A stretch of 39,807 bases of DNA from Fortiea sp. LEGE XX443 (GTDB lineage: Bacteria; Cyanobacteriota; Cyanobacteriia; Cyanobacteriales; Nostocaceae), in assembly GCF_015206815.1 (NCBI RefSeq), contig NZ_JADEXZ010000057.1, forward strand, positions 1 to 39,807. Reading direction: 5' to 3'. The translations under genes were made by a program, and so were the position numbers. Below the pieces are notes generated by a model. The model was given only the letters and a program-made list of their open reading frames with translations. It did no database searches and had not been told where the DNA came from. This document shows, piece after piece, positions 1 to 7,060 of the stretch; the stretch's first letter is position 1, and each line of letters starts with the position of its first letter.

Positions 1-100
1 TGGAACCACTCTGACCCCTTCCCGAACTCAGATGTGAAACGCTGCTGCGGCTACGATAGTTGGAGGGTCGCCTCCTGCCACAATAGCTCGATGCCAGGTC
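1..100 (+). rRNA. rrf: 5S ribosomal RNA, 3' part (5' end outside window)
   Basis: The first 100 bases match the later four fifths of bacterial 5S rRNA. The conserved loop segment CCGAACTCAGATGTGAAACG is at 23-42 and the 3' strand of helix I, ATGCCAGGTC, ends near 100. The first 20 or so nucleotides lie before the window. A strong terminator follows directly, as expected at the end of a 16S-23S-5S operon. An open reading frame of about 60 codons overlaps this RNA and is not a gene. Confidence 0.92.
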
Positions 101-109
101 TCTATTTTC

Positions 110-147
110 AAAAAGCCTCTTTCGTAATTTTACGAAAGAGGCTTTTT
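110..147 (+). terminator. rRNA operon terminator
   Basis: A perfect 18-bp inverted repeat (110-127 with 130-147) has a 2-base loop, starts with five A and ends with five T. It lies 10 bases after the 5S 3' end. The A-run on one side and T-run on the other make it usable in both directions. Confidence 0.9.
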
Positions 148-216
148 GCTTTGGTGTTGCTCAATGCTTCGGACACAATTAGGCAGCATTCACACCTTAA
201 GGAATTGTTGGAACCA

Positions 217-223
217 TAATCTA
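217..223. repeat. Target-site duplication, left copy (TAATCTA)
   Basis: TAATCTA directly abuts the left inverted repeat of the IS element and is repeated exactly at 1097-1103 beside the right one, which marks an intact insertion. Confidence 0.85.
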
Positions 224-1096
224 ACGTGAGTTCGACGGACAAGACAGCCCAAAAAGGTTGCTAGGGAGTAGTTTGAGAAATTGGGTATGTCAAATAATGA
301 CTAAGATTTATGGGGATAGGTAAAAAAGGCATAAAAAAACGCCGAGACTAAGAATATCTAATAAAAACGAGGTTCTCGGCTATGTCTACCATTGTATCTC
401 GCCTGGACATCACCCAAATTTTCTGTGACGTAGATGATTTCTGCGCCTCATGGGAAAATCTCTCTTCACAAGTACCACAACTGCCATCGACAACAGGAGA
501 ACGGCGTAGCACTTCCCGGATGCACTTATCAGAAGTAATGACAATAGTTATCGCATTTCATGGCAGTGGATATAAGACCTTCAAGGAATTTTATACTCTG
601 GATGTGCTGACTAGTTGGCATAAAGCATTTCCCAATTTAGTCAGCTACACTCGGTTTGTGGAATTGATGCCCTGGTGCTTAATGTTGTTATGTTGCTGTT
701 TACATACACGTAGAGGAGAAATTACTGGGATTAGCTTTATCGATTCCACACCAATTAATGTTTGTCACAACTGTCGAGCGCATTCTCATAAGGTATTTAA
801 AAGGTTAGTCAAATGGGGCAAAAATTCTGTGGGCTGGCACTTTGGATTTAATTGGTAAAGCTGATTGATAAGATTCTGTTACGCAAACGCGCTGTCATTG
901 AATCGGTCAATGATCATCTGAAAAATATCTGTCAAATCGAACACTCTCGTCATCGTAGCCCATTTAACTTTTTGGTTAATTTGATGGCTGGTTTAGCTGC
1001 TTATACCTATTTGCCTAAAAAACCTTCGATTGATATTTACCCAAAAGACTTACCTGCACTACCTCCTACCATGTTTTAGTTCCATCGAACTCACGT
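224..1096 (+). mobile_element. IS982-family insertion sequence, internally deleted (873 bp)
   Basis: The ends are a 16-bp imperfect terminal inverted repeat, 224-239 (ACGTGAGTTCGACGGA) against 1081-1096, with one mismatch. A 7-bp direct repeat TAATCTA flanks it on both sides. The interior encodes a broken IS982-type transposase. Full-length family members are usually about 1 kb, so roughly 200 bp is missing from the middle. The element lies between the rRNA terminator and the convergent glucokinase gene. It could now move only if a related intact element supplies transposase. Confidence 0.88.
382..1079 (+). pseudogene. IS982-family transposase, broken by internal deletion and frameshift
   Basis: The N-terminal 158 codons (382-858) read as an IS982-type transposase, with start MSTIVSRLDITQIFCDVDDF, the first catalytic Asp in the context FIDSTPI, then [20 protein letters not shown]. 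The C-terminal part (852-1079) is in another frame: [20 protein letters not shown] with the catalytic Glu, then [12 protein letters not shown] and FLVNLMAGL. In intact relatives about 70 residues, including the second catalytic Asp (GDKGY-like region), lie between FGFN and LIDKILL. Here they are absent and the junction at about 850-856 shifts frame. The DDE triad is therefore incomplete and the product should be inactive. The two open stretches are one gene, not two. Confidence 0.88.
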
Positions 1097-1103
1097 TAAT
1101 CTA
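1097..1103. repeat. Target-site duplication, right copy, includes glucokinase stop codon
   Basis: TAATCTA repeats the copy at 217-223. The last three bases, CTA at 1101-1103, are the TAG stop of the minus-strand glucokinase gene, so the insertion left that gene whole. Confidence 0.85.
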
Positions 1104-1994
1104 AATTTTTGCATAATATTGCCATGCTAACTTTGCAGCACCCACCATTCCCGCAGAATTGCCTAATTCAGCTGGCAAAATTTGTAAACCAAAGCGCGAA
1201 GTAAGCATAACTCGCCGCTCAATTTCTGCTTTGGCTGTTGGTAAGAAAAATTTAAAACTAGCGCTGACACCGCCACCAATTACGATCGCTTCTGGTGTCA
1301 AAACATAAATTAAACTAGCTAAACCGATACCTAAATCTCTACCATATTCTTGCCAAAAGGTTAGAGCGTAACTATCTCCCGCCTGAGCAAGAGCGCCCAG
1401 TTCAGCAGGTTCTTTGCCGGTGCGGCGACGAATTGCCATCACCGAAGCATACTGTTCTAAAGAACCATGATTACCACTGTTACACACTGGGCCGTTTGGG
1501 TTGAAGGTGATTAAACCTAATTCTCCACCTGCGCCGCGATGTCCCGCAAACAATTTGCCATCCAGAATAATTGCACCACCAACCCCTGTTCCCAAGGTTA
1601 ACAGGATGAAATTTTGCAAGTAACGACCGGCTCCCAACCAAGCTTCTGCAACTCCCGCACAGTTTGCATCATTAGCAATCACAGTGGGTTTACCTGTTTT
1701 GGCTTCTAACCAGTCAGCTAAAGGTATATTGTGCCATTGTGGTAAATTAATGGCGATTTGGGCGATGCGTCCTGTAGCATCAGCAGGGCCAGGAGTACCC
1801 ACACCAATGGCTATAGTTTGATTATCTGGGTCAACTTGCGCGATCGCATCTACCATCACAGCTAAAACAGCCTCTGGTGTTGCTGGTTGGGGAGTTTCCA
1901 CGGTTAAAGATTGTAAGCAAGTACCATCCAAGCTGAACCGCCCCAACTTAATTGCTGTTCCCCCGACATCAATACCAATTACTTCCTGCTTCAC
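1101..1994 (-). CDS. ROK-family glucokinase
   Basis: This is a cytoplasmic sugar kinase of the ROK family, probably phosphorylating glucose. The N-terminal phosphate loop IGIDVGGTAIKLG, the NDANCAGVAEAWLG segment and the GTGVGGAII motif are all present. The usual ROK zinc site CxCGxxGCxE is degenerate (CNSGNHGSLE), with only the first Cys kept. An upstream ATG at 2054 would add 20 residues that do not look like the family. I place the start at one of two adjacent GTG codons (1997 or 1994), about 9-12 bases after AGGA. This gives 297 residues, normal for ROK kinases. The stop codon lies inside the target duplication of the neighbouring IS. Glucose as substrate is inferred from the family. Confidence 0.85.
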   Translation of the reverse strand: MKQEVIGIDVGGTAIKLGRFSLDGTCLQSLTVETPQPATPEAVLAVMVDAIAQVDPDNQTIAIGVGTPGPADATGRIAQIAINLPQWHNIPLADWLEAKTGKPTVIANDANCAGVAEAWLGAGRYLQNFILLTLGTGVGGAIILDGKLFAGHRGAGGELGLITFNPNGPVCNSGNHGSLEQYASVMAIRRRTGKEPAELGALAQAGDSYALTFWQEYGRDLGIGLASLIYVLTPEAIVIGGGVSASFKFFLPTAKAEIERRVMLTSRFGLQILPAELGNSAGMVGAAKLAWQYYAKI

Positions 1995-2069
1995 CACAAT
2001 TGCAAATCCTACATCTAAGGTGCGATACAGAAATGTATCACTCCTGATATACATTCAACAGAAATATTT

Positions 2070-2270
2070 TTACTTGTGTTTATTTAAGATGTAATCAGTT
2101 GATTCTTCAGAACGCACAGAAGCAACTTGCAAATTAGTGGCTGGGTAATAATTAACACCTGATTGCCTCGACAAATTTGTGACTGGTGTACCCCGTAAGA
2201 TTCCAGCCAGAGCAATAGAGAGCATGAAACCGCCAGTAGCGGCTGCAATTAAAGAAAGGTTATCTTTCAC
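2070..2270 (-). CDS. Small hypothetical membrane protein (66 aa)
   Basis: I do not recognise this protein. It has one hydrophobic segment at about residues 6-25 (LSLIAAATGGFMLSIALAGI), preceded by a short N-terminus, and a polar C-terminal tail. It would be a single-pass membrane protein or carry an uncleaved signal anchor. The GTG start at 2270 has GGAG about 8 bases upstream. It lies on the same strand as glucokinase, 75 bases from that gene's chosen start, so the two may be co-transcribed. Small size and lack of a known domain keep confidence moderate. Confidence 0.55.
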   Translation of the reverse strand: MKDNLSLIAAATGGFMLSIALAGILRGTPVTNLSRQSGVNYYPATNLQVASVRSEESTDYILNKHK

Positions 2271-2302
2271 ACTAATTTCTCCAGTTATCAGTTATCAGTC
2301 AG

Positions 2303-2344
2303 CAGTGAACAGTTACCAGTTTGTTTACTGATAACTGTTCACTG
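2303..2344. terminator. Stem-loop downstream of the permease gene
   Basis: CAGTGAACAGTTA (2303-2315) pairs perfectly with TAACTGTTCACTG (2332-2344). The pairing continues inward with one mismatch, leaving a 6-base loop TTGTTT. It sits just after the 3' end of the permease on its strand. There is no clear T-run. The surrounding CAGTTATCAGTTATCAGTCAGCAGTGAACAG wording resembles short dispersed repeats common in these genomes, so it may be a repeat acting as a transcript end. Confidence 0.5.
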
Positions 2345-2352
2345 TTAAGTGA

Positions 2353-3249
2353 CTATTTCCGAATCCCATTTTCTCCCCGTAATCGGGGATTGACAAATTC
2401 ATTTAGCCCTTCACCAAGTAGGGATAACCCTACCACCATAAATGTCATAGCTAAACCAGGAAATAAGGTAGTCCACCAAACACCTGTGGGTAGTGCTTCT
2501 AAAGCCTGTTTTAGGTCATATCCCCATTCTGGCACTTCTTCAGGCAGTCCCAGCCCTAAAAAACCTAAACCGCCCAATACTAAAATGGCATCAGCGGCGT
2601 TCAGGGTAAATAATACAGGTACGCTTTGAATGACGTTGAAAAATAAATATCGAGATAACACAATCCAGGTAGAAGCGCCCATTGCTTGGGCTGCTTCGAT
2701 GAATACCTCCGTTTTCACACTCACGGTGTGGTTGCGAACAACGCGATAATACTGAGGGATATAAGCAATACTAATAGCGATCGCAGCATTGAAGATACCT
2801 CGCCCCACAACAAACGCCAACGTCACGGAAAGCAGCAGTCCTGGTAAGGTGTAAATGCTATCCATCAAAAACAGCAAAAGCTTATCTAATCTACCGCCAA
2901 GATAGCCGCTTACCATCCCCAGAGGCACGCCAACAATCATACTCAACGCTGTGGCTAAAATCACCACTTGCAAAGCCGCTTGAGCGCCAAACAAAGTGCG
3001 AGAGAATACATCATGACCCAAGCGACTAGTACCAAACCAGTGCTTGGCGGATGGTGCTTCTTGAATTGGGTTCGAGAGGAAATCTTTGGGGTTTTGTAGC
3101 CATCCCCAAGCCTGCAATACAGGGGCAAAAAATGCCAAAAAGATAAAAAACAGGGTGATGGCTAACCCGATGATCATTAACTTCTGGGAAAGATTGGGAT
3201 TTTTGGCAAAACGTAGAAATGTTGGTAGCTGACGTTTAGTGATGGTCAT
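2353..3249 (-). CDS. ABC transporter permease, DppC/OppC family
   Basis: This is an inner-membrane permease subunit of a peptide or nickel type ABC importer. A hydrophobic N-terminal segment (about residues 25-47) is followed by the family's extracytoplasmic part with HWFGTSRLGHDVFSRTLFG. The permease core then has about five membrane spans, with the EAA-type loop EAAQAMGASTWIVLSRYLF that docks to the ATPase. GLGFLGLGLPEEVPEWG near residue 240 is typical of DppC. The length, 298 residues, is normal. No DppB, ATPase or binding-protein gene is adjacent, so the partners must be elsewhere, as is common in cyanobacteria. The substrate cannot be read from the sequence. Confidence 0.88.
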   Translation of the reverse strand: MTITKRQLPTFLRFAKNPNLSQKLMIIGLAITLFFIFLAFFAPVLQAWGWLQNPKDFLSNPIQEAPSAKHWFGTSRLGHDVFSRTLFGAQAALQVVILATALSMIVGVPLGMVSGYLGGRLDKLLLFLMDSIYTLPGLLLSVTLAFVVGRGIFNAAIAISIAYIPQYYRVVRNHTVSVKTEVFIEAAQAMGASTWIVLSRYLFFNVIQSVPVLFTLNAADAILVLGGLGFLGLGLPEEVPEWGYDLKQALEALPTGVWWTTLFPGLAMTFMVVGLSLLGEGLNEFVNPRLRGENGIRK

Positions 3250-3289
3250 GAGCGATCGCCTGCATTAAGCAAGATACGCTGACCATTAT

Positions 3290-3431
3290 AGAAGTATGAA
3301 GTGTGAAGTATGAAAGGAAGTTTTTCTCAGTGTTCTCTGCGTCCTCTGTGGTTCGCCTTCTGGTCATTTATCATAAGTCCAGGAAGTATGAAGGATAAAA
3401 TCTTAAATTTCATACTTCAGCCTTCATACTT
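3290..3431. repeat. Intergenic GAAGTATGAA repeats with inverted copies
   Basis: Copies of GAAGTATGAA and the variant GAAGTGTGAA occur at about 3294-3324. AAGTATGAAGG at 3384-3394 is an 11-bp inverted match of CCTTCATACTT at 3421-3431, beside the NTRC stop codon. An extra TTCATACTTC at about 3409-3418 could compete for pairing. The same wording occurs at 29375-29396 and 38813-38846, so this is a dispersed family. The inverted pair may also end the NTRC transcript. Confidence 0.6.
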
Positions 3432-4802
3432 TTAAAGATTGCTTTCAATCAACAGGCGATACTCGCTCTTTTGCTTCACGCCTTTAATTTCCTTCAACAA
3501 TTCTTTGTCTTTAAAAAACTGTACGGTTGGTGTACCAGTTACTCCAGCGTTTTCAGCAATGTCGCGGTCTTTATCGATGTCAATTTCTACAAAGTGGATT
3601 TTGCTATCGAATTCATCCACTACTTTATTTAGTATGGGTTTGAGAGTATGACAAGGGCCGCAACCAGGAGCGACATATTTGACGATGAGTAGGCGATCGC
3701 TGTCATGGAATAATTTGCGTAAAGCATAACCGCCTTCATGGCGAGTTGCATTTAAATCAAATCCTGCTGCTTCCTCCGCTTCAGTTTTCTTTTGTGCTGG
3801 CTGAGTTTCTAGCTCATTGTTAATCATTGGCTGTTGATGGAATTCTTGAATCAAACCATTAGAAGATAACCAGCGTTCTGCTAACAACGCCGCCATACAG
3901 CCAGTACCCGCAGCCGTAATTGCTTGGCGATATTCATGATCTTGCACGTCACCAGCCGCATAAACGCCTTCTATACTGGTTTCTACAGAACCGTCTTTAG
4001 TGACAACGTAACCCACCTCATCCAGTTCTAGTTGTCCTTTAAATAAAGATGTATTGGGCGTGTGACCAATGGCGTAAAATAAACCCTTGGCATGGATTTC
4101 GCTTTCTGCATTCGTTTGGTTATTGCGAACTTTTACCCCGTCCATGTGACTATTACCAAACACATCCACAACTTCCGTGTTCCAATGCACTTGGATTTTG
4201 GGGTTACTCAAAACTCTGTCTTGCATAGCTTTAGAAGCCCGCATCTTATCAGACCGCACCAACAGATTCACCTTGGAACCATATTTAGTCAGGTAAATTG
4301 ACTCTTCTGCTGCTGAGTCGCCAGCACCAATCACAGCTAGTTCTGCACCGTGGAAAATTGGTGTCGCACCATCACAAATTGCACAAGCAGAAATACCACG
4401 ACTCCAAAACTCATATTCGCTGGGTAAACCCAAACGCCTTGCTGTTGCACCAGTGGCAATAATCAAGGTGTGGGTTTTAACTTCTCTTTCTTCAGAGCGC
4501 ACAGTAAATGGACGCTGGCTCAAATCAACAGATATCACATCCTCAGTATATAACTCAGCCCCCCAGCGATCGGCCTGCTCCTTCATCCGATCCATCAGTT
4601 CTGGCCCTGTAATCCCTTGCGGAAACCCAGGAAAATTCTCTACTTCCGTCGTCGTCATTAATTGTCCACCGGGTAAACCCCCTGCTTGGAAACCTTCAAA
4701 AATCACAGGTTTCAGGTTGGCGCGTCCCGCATAAATAGCAGCCGTATACCCAGCTGGCCCAGAACCGATAATTACTACGTTTTCTACAGTCGGGTTAGAC
4801 AT
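3432..4802 (-). CDS. ntrC (thioredoxin reductase C type): NADPH-thioredoxin reductase with fused thioredoxin (NTRC)
   Basis: This fusion flavoenzyme uses NADPH to reduce 2-Cys peroxiredoxins and other targets. Residues 1-320 are thioredoxin reductase, with an FAD site [18 protein letters not shown] near the N-terminus, the redox pair CAIC at 140-143, an NADPH site [12 protein letters not shown] and the FAD motif VYAAGDV. After a charged linker (about 325-355) comes thioredoxin with the active site CGPC at 381-384. NTRC is typical of cyanobacteria and plastids. The open frame extends 28 codons upstream, but [13 protein letters not shown] at 4802 places the FAD motif at the usual distance, giving 456 residues. 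It is divergent from the methyltransferase gene, with 135 bp of shared upstream DNA. The symbol should not be confused with the nitrogen regulator NtrC. Confidence 0.93.
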   Translation of the reverse strand: MSNPTVENVVIIGSGPAGYTAAIYAGRANLKPVIFEGFQAGGLPGGQLMTTTEVENFPGFPQGITGPELMDRMKEQADRWGAELYTEDVISVDLSQRPFTVRSEEREVKTHTLIIATGATARRLGLPSEYEFWSRGISACAICDGATPIFHGAELAVIGAGDSAAEESIYLTKYGSKVNLLVRSDKMRASKAMQDRVLSNPKIQVHWNTEVVDVFGNSHMDGVKVRNNQTNAESEIHAKGLFYAIGHTPNTSLFKGQLELDEVGYVVTKDGSVETSIEGVYAAGDVQDHEYRQAITAAGTGCMAALLAERWLSSNGLIQEFHQQPMINNELETQPAQKKTEAEEAAGFDLNATRHEGGYALRKLFHDSDRLLIVKYVAPGCGPCHTLKPILNKVVDEFDSKIHFVEIDIDKDRDIAENAGVTGTPTVQFFKDKELLKEIKGVKQKSEYRLLIESNL

Positions 4803-4937
4803 ATTTTTATGCAAACTCGTAACGACTACGCTTAATATAACATAACCATAGCGTGAGAGAGAAGGCACAGAAATGGGAATACTCAAACTTAAGCCGATTC
4901 TTCTTGGTCGCGCTACTGCAACAGGAGCAATTTACCG

Positions 4938-6263
4938 ATGAATAACCCAACATCAGACTTAAAAGAAAAAATTCGTCAGCAGTTTGAAGCGACTCCATAT
5001 CCTAATAATTCTTTAGAAGAAACTCCTAAAGACAAGCTGAATTTGCTTTATGTTTATAATTTTGTCACACCTTTCTATTTAAGAAACCAAGAACTTATAA
5101 ATACTAAAGATAAAGTTATTTTAGATGCTGGTTGTGGCTCTGGTTACACATCATTAGCCTTAGCAGAAGCAAACCCCGATGCCAAAATTATTGGAATTGA
5201 TTTATCAGCAGAATCTGTCAATCTAGCTCGTCAACGCTTTCAATATCACGGTTTTGATAACGCCGAATTTCATACTCTTTCTATAGAAGATTTACCAAAA
5301 TTAGGCATGAAATTTGACTACATCAACTGCGATGAAACTCTTTATCTGCTGCCAGATCCAGTTTTGGGTTTGCAAGCAATGAAGTCTGTTTTACAACCTG
5401 ATGGAATTATCCATACAAATTTGCATAGTTATCGGCAGCGCTTTTATTATTACCAAGCGCAAGAACTTTTCCAAATAATGGGATTGTTAGACACCGCTCC
5501 TCAAGAATTCGAGACTGAATTAGTTAGGGAAACAATGCGTTCTTTGAGAGACGACGTGATTCTCAAACAAAAAGCCTGGGACGACACTTTTGACCAAGCG
5601 CCTAACTTAACCTTAATTAATCATTTACTTCAAGGAGATAAAGGTTACACCGTTAAACAAATGTTTGCCATGCTCGAAGCTACTAACCTAGAATTTATCA
5701 GTATGGTGCAATGGCGACACTGGGAATTAATGGATTTATTCAAAAATCGGGATGATTTACCTGCATTTTTAGCCATGAGCCTACCAGAACTTTCTGTAGA
5801 GGAACAGTTACATATATTTGAACTATTACACCCTGCTCATCGTTTACTAGATTTTTGGTGTGGTCGTCCAAATCAAGGAAAATTATCTGAGCCAGCTTCC
5901 GAGTGGACATTAGCTGACTGGCAAAGTACAAAAGTACATCTTCATCCCCAATTAAAAACAGAACAAATCAAACAAGATTTGATTAACTGCATTGTTCAAG
6001 GCAGTTCATGGTCTATGACGAACTATATAAATATTCCTTTGAAGGGGCCTTTAGATTTAGATACTACCTTAGCTGCTTGCTTGCTACCTCTATGGGAGGG
6101 AGGACAACCATTTGACTCTCTAGTACAACGTTGGCTATTGATTAAACCAATAAATCTCGTCACTTTAGAACCGATAAGTTACAAGAAAGCTTGTTATCAA
6201 GTGCAAAATCTCTTGAGCAAACTGGAAGTCTTTCTATACGTGCTTTTAGAACGTGGTTTCTAG
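4938..6263 (+). CDS. Class I SAM-dependent methyltransferase
   Basis: The N-terminal half is a Rossmann methyltransferase. Motif I is VILDAGCGSGYTSLALA (about residues 60-76), the acidic end of strand 2 is IIGIDLSAESV, and FDYINCDETLYLLPDP follows at the motif IV/V position. Residues 200-441 are a long C-terminal region I cannot assign to a named domain; it may recognise the substrate. The start ATG at 4938 has GGAG 9-10 bases upstream. The gene lies 117 bp before a pilin-like gene, followed by a GT41 glycosyltransferase, so it could modify a surface protein or a sugar. The substrate is unknown. Confidence 0.82.
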   Translation: MNNPTSDLKEKIRQQFEATPYPNNSLEETPKDKLNLLYVYNFVTPFYLRNQELINTKDKVILDAGCGSGYTSLALAEANPDAKIIGIDLSAESVNLARQRFQYHGFDNAEFHTLSIEDLPKLGMKFDYINCDETLYLLPDPVLGLQAMKSVLQPDGIIHTNLHSYRQRFYYYQAQELFQIMGLLDTAPQEFETELVRETMRSLRDDVILKQKAWDDTFDQAPNLTLINHLLQGDKGYTVKQMFAMLEATNLEFISMVQWRHWELMDLFKNRDDLPAFLAMSLPELSVEEQLHIFELLHPAHRLLDFWCGRPNQGKLSEPASEWTLADWQSTKVHLHPQLKTEQIKQDLINCIVQGSSWSMTNYINIPLKGPLDLDTTLAACLLPLWEGGQPFDSLVQRWLLIKPINLVTLEPISYKKACYQVQNLLSKLEVFLYVLLERGF

Positions 6264-6380
6264 AATTAATAGCCACATTTTCAGAATTTTTTGCTGTAGG
6301 TGATATGAAACCTAAAACAAGTGGGTAAATTAATTTCAGAGGTCAATAATAATACATCTCACCCTAAGGAGAATTTATAA

Positions 6381-6935
6381 ATGAAACCTGCAATTAAACC
6401 CGAACTCCAAGCCAAGTTTTTACAACACCTCAACAACCGCAAAAATAAAGCAGATGAAGGTTTCACCTTGATTGAATTACTCGTAGTAGTAATTATTATC
6501 GGTGTTTTGGCTGCGATCGCTCTACCTTCTTTGCTCGGTCAAGTTAACAAAGCCAAACAGTCAGAAGCTAGAAATAACGTTGGTGCAATCAACCGCGCTC
6601 AACAAGCTTACTTCTTAGAAGCTCAGACTTTCTCAACTGATTTATCTCAATTGGGTATTGGTATTAGAACCCAAACTGATAATTACGATTACACTAGCGC
6701 AATTCAAGGTAGCACTGCTACTGTTGCTGGCATAGTATCTCACAAAGCGCAAGCTCGTAAACCTGCTATTAAAGCTTATTTAGGAGCTGTTGGTACAATC
6801 ATTGGTAACGCTCAAACCAGTGAAGCATTAACAATTGCTATCGCGTGTGAAGCAAACTTACCTGGTATAAGTGCAGTTCCAAACGGAACCAGCGCTACTA
6901 ACTGTCCTACTGGCTACAAACGCCTGGGCGGTTAA
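6381..6935 (+). CDS. Type IV pilin-like (PilA-type) protein
   Basis: This is a prepilin of the type IV pilus or a related pseudopilus. A long leader ends at G27, and the cleavage/methylation motif is G-FTLIELLVVVIIIGVLAA with Glu at position 5 of the mature chain. The hydrophobic N-terminal helix is typical. Two Cys near the C-terminus (IACEAN and TNCPTGYKRLGG) could form the D-region disulfide. The total of 184 residues suits cyanobacterial major pilins. AAGGAG lies about 9 bases before the ATG. Many Ser/Thr residues in the middle are possible glycosylation sites. A strong terminator follows, suggesting the gene is expressed largely on its own. Confidence 0.92.
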   Translation: MKPAIKPELQAKFLQHLNNRKNKADEGFTLIELLVVVIIIGVLAAIALPSLLGQVNKAKQSEARNNVGAINRAQQAYFLEAQTFSTDLSQLGIGIRTQTDNYDYTSAIQGSTATVAGIVSHKAQARKPAIKAYLGAVGTIIGNAQTSEALTIAIACEANLPGISAVPNGTSATNCPTGYKRLGG

Positions 6936-6992
6936 TGTCAAAAATGCTTTTTGTTGTGCTACTGCCAGCTAATAGTATTTGAATTTTACATT

Positions 6993-7024
6993 AAGTGAGT
7001 AGTGAATTTTTTAACTACTCACTT
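6993..7024 (+). terminator. Pilin gene terminator
   Basis: AAGTGAGTAGT (6993-7003) and ACTACTCACTT (7014-7024) form a perfect 11-bp stem with a 10-base loop, followed by TGTTTTATTTTTT. This is a good intrinsic terminator between the pilin and GT41 genes, though read-through is possible. Confidence 0.8.
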
Positions 7025-7060
7025 TGTTTTATTTTTTAGTATTAAATAAGGAGTATTTAA

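Noticed and set aside
34-219. A 61-codon open frame at the window start
   Set aside because: It lies across the 5S rRNA and its terminator and has no family features.
852-1079. A separate 75-residue transposase gene
   Set aside because: It is the C-terminal part of the same broken IS982 transposase, out of frame with the first part, and has no ribosome site.
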